64,000 nt of DNA, from NCBI RefSeq assembly GCF_013362995.1, contig NZ_JABWDV010000347.1:1-64000 (forward strand), in the 5' to 3' direction. Numbering within the stretch: position 1 is the first letter of the stretch; each line of letters begins with the position of its first letter. Positions 59,257-64,000 of the stretch are shown here, piece by piece. This DNA comes from Streptomyces sp. TRM64462 (GTDB lineage: Bacteria > Actinomycetota > Actinomycetes > Streptomycetales > Streptomycetaceae). Both the position numbers and the translations under genes were made by a program. The notes beneath the pieces were generated by a model. It was not told the DNA's origin, searched no databases, and was given only the letters and a program-made list of their open reading frames with translations.

Positions 59257-59301
59257 CCTCGTCACCCTTCTCGCCCTCGTCACCCTCGTCACCCTCGCTC
59301 A
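59257..59301. repeat. 9-bp tandem repeat, five copies, between two minus-strand genes
   Basis: CCTCGTCAC, CCTTCTCGC, CCTCGTCAC, CCTCGTCAC and CCTCGCTCA occupy 59257-59301, spanning the stop of the monooxygenase gene and the start region of the amidohydrolase gene. On the minus strand the purine-rich unit GTGACGAGG may also create a ribosome binding site. Confidence 0.85.
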
Positions 59302-59612
59302 AAGCGGTAACTCCGTTCGACCTTGGCGACATGGACGCTGTAGCGCTCGTACCAGTGCTCCCGCCCGCGCCGCTGGGCGTCCTGGTGCTCCAGGTTTCCG
59401 CGCCAGGCGGCGATGGACTCCTCGTCGCGGAAGTAGCCGACGGTGATCCCGAGCCCGCCCGGCGTACGGGCGGAGTCGATGCCCAGGAACCCGGGCACGT
59501 CCTTCACCAGCTCCTCCATGCGCGCGGCGACGGTCCCGTAGCCGTCGTCGTCGGGGTCGTCGACGCGCAGGGAGGTGAAGATCACGGCGTAGTACGGCGG
59601 TTCGAGGTCCAT
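59289..59612 (-). CDS. Antibiotic biosynthesis monooxygenase-like protein
   Basis: A 107-residue dimeric alpha/beta-barrel protein: YYAVIFTSLRVDDPDDDGYG, MEELVKDVPGFLGIDSART, GITVGYFRDEESIAAWRGN and a C-terminal EHWYERYSVHVAKVERSY. It belongs to the ABM/HmoA-like superfamily; the substrate is unknown. It lies directly upstream of the amidohydrolase gene and is probably co-transcribed with it. Confidence 0.85.
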   Translation of the reverse strand: MDLEPPYYAVIFTSLRVDDPDDDGYGTVAARMEELVKDVPGFLGIDSARTPGGLGITVGYFRDEESIAAWRGNLEHQDAQRRGREHWYERYSVHVAKVERSYRFERG

Positions 59613-59666
59613 GCCCCCACCTTGATCGACGGCGGAGTACGCCGTCCAGGGGTCGGCGGGCCGATC

Positions 59667-60530
59667 TCAGAAAAGCCCGCCCTGCGGCTCGGCGGGCGGC
59701 ACGGCGACGACAGGCACGGAGACCCCGGAGTCACCGGGTGCGGCCAGCTCCCACCCGGCGGCGAGCCGGCTGTCGAGCACGACGTGGCGCCCTTCGGGCA
59801 GCAGCAGGTGCAGATCGGGCCCGGCGACCCCGAGCAGCGTGCCGCGCAGCACGCCACCGGCGGCCAGCTCGCCCACGACCCCGTCGACGTGCCCGAGCCG
59901 CTGCAGCCCGAAGACCTCCCCGTGATCACGCACATCGAGCTCCAGCCGCTCCACGGTGTCCGCCCACCCGGTCACGCCGACGGCCTCCCCGTACAGCCGC
60001 GCGACCTCCGCACGCCGCTCGTCGACGGCGGGCAGCGCGACCCGGGCGAGCCGTTTGACGCGGTACGGGATGCGGTCGGGCACGCCCAGGGCGGCGCCCA
60101 GCACGCCCTCGGTGCGCCGGGCGGCCATCAGGGCCCCGCGCCCGAGCCAGGTGAAGGCCACGGCACCCTGCTCCAGCAGCCGCGCGTCGCCGCGCTCTTC
60201 GGCGGTGATGCCCACCTTGACGAGGCCGGGCCCGAACCAGGCGAGGTAGACGCGGTAGACCCGAGGATCATCACTCAACGTATCGGCGGCCACGGACCGC
60301 GACCGGTCGAGCCGCGCGCACTCCCCGCACACCCCGGCGGTGCTCCGCCCACCCACGACGGCCCGCAAGGGGCAGGCATTCCCCCGCGCCCCGGGACACA
60401 GCCGCTCCCCGACCACCCGGAACCCGAGCTCCCGGCCGTGGTCCAACGCACTGGTCGCCCCACCGCCCCAGCCCCACACGGCCCGCGGCCCCGCGACCCA
60501 CCGCACGCCCCGGCACCGCCACCCACTCAT
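59667..60530 (-). CDS. DUF2797 family protein
   Basis: A 287-residue protein with an N-terminal cysteine cluster (CPGARGNACPLRAV, AGVCGECARLD) likely to bind zinc, then YRVYLAWFGPGLVKVGITAE, a GIY-YIG-like opening as in nucleases or tRNA modification proteins, and a long barrel-like C-terminal half. DUF2797 proteins have no assigned function. ATG 60530 is used. It is downstream of the tRNA terminator region. Confidence 0.85.
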   Translation of the reverse strand: MSGWRCRGVRWVAGPRAVWGWGGGATSALDHGRELGFRVVGERLCPGARGNACPLRAVVGGRSTAGVCGECARLDRSRSVAADTLSDDPRVYRVYLAWFGPGLVKVGITAEERGDARLLEQGAVAFTWLGRGALMAARRTEGVLGAALGVPDRIPYRVKRLARVALPAVDERRAEVARLYGEAVGVTGWADTVERLELDVRDHGEVFGLQRLGHVDGVVGELAAGGVLRGTLLGVAGPDLHLLLPEGRHVVLDSRLAAGWELAAPGDSGVSVPVVAVPPAEPQGGLF

Positions 60531-60608
60531 GAGCTCACTGTTCCACAGCCCGGAAGAACCCCGAGGACCCCGGAAGGACCCCGGAAGGACGAGGCGCGAC
60601 GGCGTAAC

Positions 60609-60642
60609 GCAAGAGGCCCCGGATCTCTCCGGGGCCTCTTGC
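60609..60642 (-). terminator. Terminator after tRNA-Arg
   Basis: A perfect 14-bp stem GCAAGAGGCCCCGG and complement, 6-nt loop, 7 bp beyond the tRNA 3' end on the minus strand. Confidence 0.9.
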
Positions 60643-60648
60643 CTGCTG

Positions 60649-60721
60649 TGCACTCGGCAGGATTCGAACCTGCAACCTTCTGATCCGTAGTCAGATGCTC
60701 TATCCGTTAAGCTACGAGTGC
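60649..60721 (-). tRNA. tRNA-Arg (anticodon ACG)
   Basis: A 73-nt tRNA. The acceptor stem GCACTCG pairs with CGAGTGC, the anticodon loop CTACGGA between TCTGA and TCAGA gives ACG, and the T-loop is GGTTCGAATCC. CCA is not encoded. The A34 of this tRNA is the known target of TadA, whose gene lies 9 kb away. Confidence 0.97.
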
Positions 60722-60888
60722 TTGTCAGTGATCTTACTCGCTGACTTTCCTCCCGGGCTTTTCGGCCCGGTCGGCGTTGCGGGAACAACATTACATGACC
60801 TGCGCCGTCATGCGAAATCCATTCGACGAACCCGGTCTGACCTGGGCAAATCGCCCAGTGGCGGGGTGTGCCCGGGTCATGGAACGGG

Positions 60889-60919
60889 CGAAGCCCCGGC
60901 CTTGGGGACCGGGGCTTCG
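60889..60919 (-). terminator. Terminator after tRNA-Ser(GCT)
   Basis: An 11-bp perfect stem CGAAGCCCCGG and complement around a 9-nt loop, 7 bp beyond the tRNA 3' end. Confidence 0.85.
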
Positions 60920-60926
60920 GGTGGGG

Positions 60927-61017
60927 CGGAGGCGGAGGGATTTGAACCCTCGATGGGCTTTAAGACCCAAACCGCATTAGCAGTGCGGCGCCATAGACCG
61001 GACTAGGCGACGCCTCC
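60927..61017 (-). tRNA. tRNA-Ser (anticodon GCT)
   Basis: A 91-nt class II tRNA. The acceptor stem GGAGGCG pairs with CGCCTCC, the anticodon in CCGCACTGCTAATGCGG is GCT, the variable arm is long, and the T-loop is GGTTCAAATCC. CCA is not encoded. Confidence 0.96.
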
Positions 61018-61236
61018 AGCACACCCGCGCGGGCGCGAGTGGTGCGTGCAGATGATGACACAGCCCAGGGGCGCGTCACCAATCGCCGTCCACGGTACTA
61101 GGAGCGGGGGGCGCAGGGCAAAGGCTTCCGGTTGCGCAACGCGGCGGGAGGTGCAGCGTTAGTGAGGGGTGAGGGGTGCCCGGGTGGCCCTGACCCGGAT
61201 CTGCGCCTGGAACTACGCCTCGACCCTGGAGTTCGT

Positions 61237-61698
61237 ATGCTGCGTCGCCTCGTTCTCGCCTCCGCCGCCTCCGCCGCCTCCCTCGCCGTGCTCAGCGCCG
61301 GCGGGCCGTTCGCCGCGGCCGCCTCGGGACCGCTGCCCGTGCCCGTGCCACTGCTCTCGGCGGACGACTCGCTGACGATCACCGTCGAGCGGTCCGGCAA
61401 CCCCGCCGCCGACGGAACGTTCCGGCTCGAGTGCGGCCCCGACCGCGCCTCCGGTACGCACCCGCGCGCCCAGCGGGCCTGCGAGCGGCTGGAGGAGCTG
61501 TCCGCGGACGGCCGCGACCCGTTCGCCCCCGTCCCGCAGGGCCGGGCGTGCACCCAGCAGCACGGCGGGCCGGCCACCGCCCACATCAAGGGCACCTGGC
61601 ACGGGCACCGCGTGGACGCCCACTTCGCACGGACGAACGGCTGCGAGATCGCCCGCTGGGAGAACCTCCAGCCCGTGCTGCCGCTGGCCCGGTCGTAA
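61237..61698 (+). CDS. SSI-type subtilisin inhibitor family protein
   Basis: A 153-residue secreted protease inhibitor. The signal peptide MLRRLVLASAASAASLAVLS is followed by a linker and the SSI domain: DSLTITVERSG, the cysteine block FRLECGPDRASGTHPRAQ then ACERLEEL, GRACTQQHGGP in place of the reactive loop, GTWHGHRVDAHFARTNGCE. All four disulfide cysteines are present. The loop normally carrying P1 Met, Lys or Arg reads C-T-Q-Q-H-G-G-P, so the target protease is unclear. The ribosome site CTGGAG precedes ATG 61237. Confidence 0.85.
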   Translation: MLRRLVLASAASAASLAVLSAGGPFAAAASGPLPVPVPLLSADDSLTITVERSGNPAADGTFRLECGPDRASGTHPRAQRACERLEELSADGRDPFAPVPQGRACTQQHGGPATAHIKGTWHGHRVDAHFARTNGCEIARWENLQPVLPLARS

Positions 61699-61861
61699 AG
61701 CGCACCTACCTGGGCGCTTACCTGCACGTACATGCCGGGGGCGTACGCCATGCGCACACAACCTTGCTCAGAGCTCCCCCTCATCCGCCGTCGCGCGTAC
61801 ACCCCCAGCCCTTAGACTCCCTCCCGTAAGCGGCAGTAGGTCAGTGGGAGGAAGCGTCGTC

Positions 61862-64000
61862 GTGAGCAGCAGGCCATCCCGAGGCGCTGCTCGCCTCGCA
61901 GCCATACTCGACGCCCTGCCCGACGGGCTCGTCCTCGTCAACACGAACGGCACGGTCGTCAACGCCAACACCATCGCGCTCGAGATGTTCGAGACGCCGG
62001 GTACGGCGCTCGTGGGGCGTGGCCTGCTCGATCTCCTGCCCGCCTTCGACTCCCGGCTCATCCCCGGCTCCATGCGCCGCCCCGAGGCCGCCGACGCCAT
62101 GGGGCGGACCAAGCCCGCGCGGATGGTGGCCAGGAGGACCGACGGCAGCGAGTTCCCCGTCGAGGTCACCAGCGCCTCCCTCGAAGATGGGCGCGAGGCC
62201 TACGCCTCGTACGGCGGCGGCTCGGGCTCGGGCTCCGGCTACAGCGGCGACGAGCTGCTCATGCTCGTCGTCCGCGACCTGTCCGGGACCATCGACACCG
62301 AGGCCGAGCTCGCCCGCTCCCAGCGCCAGACCGAGATGATCCTGCGCGCCGCGTCCGAGGGCGTCGTCGGCACGGACACGGACGGGCGCATCGTCCTCGT
62401 CAACCCGGCCGCCGCGCAGATACTGGGCTGGCGCGCCAGCGACCTGGGCGGCAAGGAGCTGCACCAGCTCATGCTGCACTCGCGTGCGGACGGGGAGCCC
62501 TTCCCGTATGAGGAGTCGCCGCTGGCGGACACGCTGGGGTCCGGGCGCAAGCACCGGGTGCGCGGGCAGGTCGTCTGGGCGAAGGACGGGTCCGCCGTGC
62601 CCGTCGACCTCACCACCGCTCCCGTACGGGACGGGGACCAGCTCGTCGGCGCCGTGATGACCTTCGCCGACCGCCGGCCGTACGAGCAGCTCGTCGCGGA
62701 ACACGCCGCCGAGGTCGCCGAGCTGGCCGAGAAGCACGCCGCCGAGATCAAGGCATACGAGGAGCGGCTCGCCGACGCCGCGGAGCGGTACGACGCGCTC
62801 GCCGCGCGCCACGCCCAGTTGACCGCCGTCCTGGGCGAGTCGCTGCGCGGGCCGCTGGTGGAGCTCCGTCACGAGCTGCGCGTCCTCGCCGCGGACCCGG
62901 CCGGGCAGCTCTGGCCCGAGGCCAACCAGATCCTGCACCACCTGGCCGCCGGATACGCCCGGATGACCACCCTCGTCGACAACGTCCTCGGCTACCAGCG
63001 GCTGGACGGCGGCGACGAGGAGCTGCGGAAGGAACTCGTCCTCCTCGACGCGGTGGTGGCCGCCGGTGTCGAAGGGGCCGTCGAACTGATCGGGCCGGGA
63101 CGGGTGCAGTTCGCGGTGCACGCGCCGCCCATCGAGGCCGAGGTGGACGGCGTACGGCTGGCGACGGCGCTGGCGCATCTCGCCGCCGACGTCGCCGGGG
63201 TCGACTCGACCGGCAGGTCGCGGGTCGTGGCCGACGGCGGCTATGTCGACTCGACGATCGTGGTGGCGGCGGCGCAGCGCGGTGATGTCGTACGGATCGA
63301 GGTCCGCGGGCCGTACGCGGGCGGCGACCCGGTCCACGAGCCGATCGTGCGCGGCATCGTGCGCGCGCACGGGGGCGTGCTGCAGACGCACGAGGTGCCG
63401 GGGATGAGCGGCAGCGCGTACGTGCTGGAGCTGCCGCTGGGGGTCGGGAGCGGTGCGGCCGCCCGGCCCGCGGCGGAGGGCGGCGAGGAGGCGGCCAAGG
63501 CTGCGGCGGGGTCGGGTTCGGTGTCGGGTGCGGGCGCGGGCGCGGGCGTTGAGGCCGTGGATGCCGCTGTGCCTGCTCCTGTTCCGGCTTCTGCTTCTGC
63601 TGCTTCTGCTTCTGCTTCTGCTTCTGCTTCTGCTGTTGGGGCTGCTGTCGCTGTGCCCGCGCAGCAGAGCGGTGACACGGCCGGGAGCGGGCGGCGGCGG
63701 GCGCGGCGTGCGTCGACGGACGCGTTCCTCGACAGTCCTGTACGGGCCGAGGACCCCGTCGCGGCCGAGCCGACCGGGCGTCGGCGTGCCCGGGGGGCCG
63801 GGCAGGGGGACACCGGCGAGCAGCGCGTCCCGGCACAGGACGGCGGCCTGCCCGAACCGACGGGGCGCAGGCGCGGGCGGCCCAGCCCGGCGGAGGCGGC
63901 GCCCGCCACGCCTCCGGCGGAGGGTTCCGTCGTGACGGCGGCGGAGAGCGCGCAGGCGCGGCCGGTGGCGCTCGGCGACACCGTTCCGCCCCAGGGCGTC
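61862..64000 (+). CDS. PAS-domain sensor protein with degenerate kinase region, partial
   Basis: At least 713 residues, continuing past the right edge. PAS 1 lies at about residues 14-95 (ILDALPDGLVLVNTNGTVVN), PAS 2 at about 155-275 (ILRAASEGVVGTDTDGRIVL, VNPAAAQILGW), then a coiled coil (AEVAELAEKHAAEIKAYEER), a DHp-like region with ESLRGPLVELRHEL where the phosphoacceptor His is expected, and an ATPase-like fold (VRAHGGVLQTHEVPGMSGSA) without a recognisable N-box. A low-complexity Ala/Ser/Arg tail follows, including a hexanucleotide array. GTG 61862 has GGAGG 9 nt upstream. Proteins of this type in Streptomyces often end in receiver-like domains, outside this window. Confidence 0.85.
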   Translation, partial: MSSRPSRGAARLAAILDALPDGLVLVNTNGTVVNANTIALEMFETPGTALVGRGLLDLLPAFDSRLIPGSMRRPEAADAMGRTKPARMVARRTDGSEFPVEVTSASLEDGREAYASYGGGSGSGSGYSGDELLMLVVRDLSGTIDTEAELARSQRQTEMILRAASEGVVGTDTDGRIVLVNPAAAQILGWRASDLGGKELHQLMLHSRADGEPFPYEESPLADTLGSGRKHRVRGQVVWAKDGSAVPVDLTTAPVRDGDQLVGAVMTFADRRPYEQLVAEHAAEVAELAEKHAAEIKAYEERLADAAERYDALAARHAQLTAVLGESLRGPLVELRHELRVLAADPAGQLWPEANQILHHLAAGYARMTTLVDNVLGYQRLDGGDEELRKELVLLDAVVAAGVEGAVELIGPGRVQFAVHAPPIEAEVDGVRLATALAHLAADVAGVDSTGRSRVVADGGYVDSTIVVAAAQRGDVVRIEVRGPYAGGDPVHEPIVRGIVRAHGGVLQTHEVPGMSGSAYVLELPLGVGSGAAARPAAEGGEEAAKAAAGSGSVSGAGAGAGVEAVDAAVPAPVPASASAASASASASASAVGAAVAVPAQQSGDTAGSGRRRARRASTDAFLDSPVRAEDPVAAEPTGRRRARGAGQGDTGEQRVPAQDGGLPEPTGRRRGRPSPAEAAPATPPAEGSVVTAAESAQARPVALGDTVPPQGV
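63587..63634 (+). repeat. GCTTCT hexanucleotide array in the sensor gene
   Basis: Seven GCTTCT units, interrupted by GCT triplets, encode alternating Ala-Ser. The T-ending codons are very unlike the GC-ending codons of the rest of the gene, so the array arose recently or is maintained as a repeat. Confidence 0.9.

Overview
The window is a 64 kb stretch of a high-GC actinobacterial chromosome, almost certainly a Streptomyces. G/C dominates third codon positions, GTG starts and 4-bp ATGA/GTGA gene overlaps are common, and intrinsic terminators are long GC-rich hairpins without U-tracts. Characteristic genes are an SsgA-like protein, a tandem pair of SigB/F/G-type sigma factors, an SSI-type protease inhibitor and a perfect 14-bp parS site. 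The right half (small VapB-like protein, LytR_C protein, upp, TadA with its partner, tRNA-Ser, Dabb protein, two sigma factors, MarR/MFS, SSI, PAS sensor) looks like a conserved core region. No phage, IS element, CRISPR array or rRNA was seen.

Layout. 0-6.3 kb: Tat-signal protein (partial), PH-domain protein, ricin-lectin membrane protein, CmcI-like methyltransferase, a SIS sugar isomerase/class II aldolase pair, a TPP riboswitch in front of a small secreted protein, DUF2267, PEBP and archease. 6.3-12 kb: RtcB RNA ligase converging on archease, then a CitB-type response regulator divergent from tctCBA. 12-15.8 kb: MerR-like regulator, cold-shock protein, DEAD-box helicase and small conserved proteins. 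15.9-20.2 kb: a four-gene minus-strand operon (hydrolase, acyltransferase, histidine kinase, response regulator). 20.4-25.6 kb: two DJ-1/PfpI genes, a FluC/DUF190/FluC fluoride-export operon, an SsgA-like protein, a CmpX-like channel protein and an orphan kdpF. 25.9-33.5 kb: D,D-carboxypeptidase, VOC protein, two membrane proteins, FBP-domain protein, NmrA-like and GNAT enzymes.

33.5-45.3 kb is a cobalamin locus: cobN behind a cobalamin riboswitch, divergent from cobG-cobH-cobIJ (with parS inside cobIJ). Then come a secreted protein, a small CxxC protein and an XRE regulator, then cobK divergent from cbiD. Coding-like fragments flank the cobK/cbiD pair. 45.5-51.8 kb: HhH-GPD protein, M28 aminopeptidase, small regulator-like protein, LytR_C protein, upp, TadA. 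51.9-64 kb: tRNA-Ser(CGA), small proteins, sigF/sigN-type genes, MarR/MFS, an OmpR regulator whose kinase survives only as a 26-codon stub, amidohydrolase, monooxygenase, DUF2797, tRNA-Arg(ACG), tRNA-Ser(GCT), SSI-type inhibitor and a PAS sensor protein running off the right edge.

The strongest unexplained structure is a set of short tandem repeats at gene boundaries. At least seven are exact 9-bp-period arrays with unrelated unit sequences (about 1533, 11945, 20279, 25488, 29024, 46142 and 59257). Others have 12-, 15- or 18-bp units in coding tails and heads (aldolase, TadA, SigF, PBP). Several gene edges are also eroded or duplicated: the kinase stub, the kdpF orphan, a tandemly duplicated start region at the cobN/GNAT junction, and likely frameshifts. 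The other leading signals are the TPP riboswitch controlling a small secreted protein and the parS site inside a cobalamin gene.
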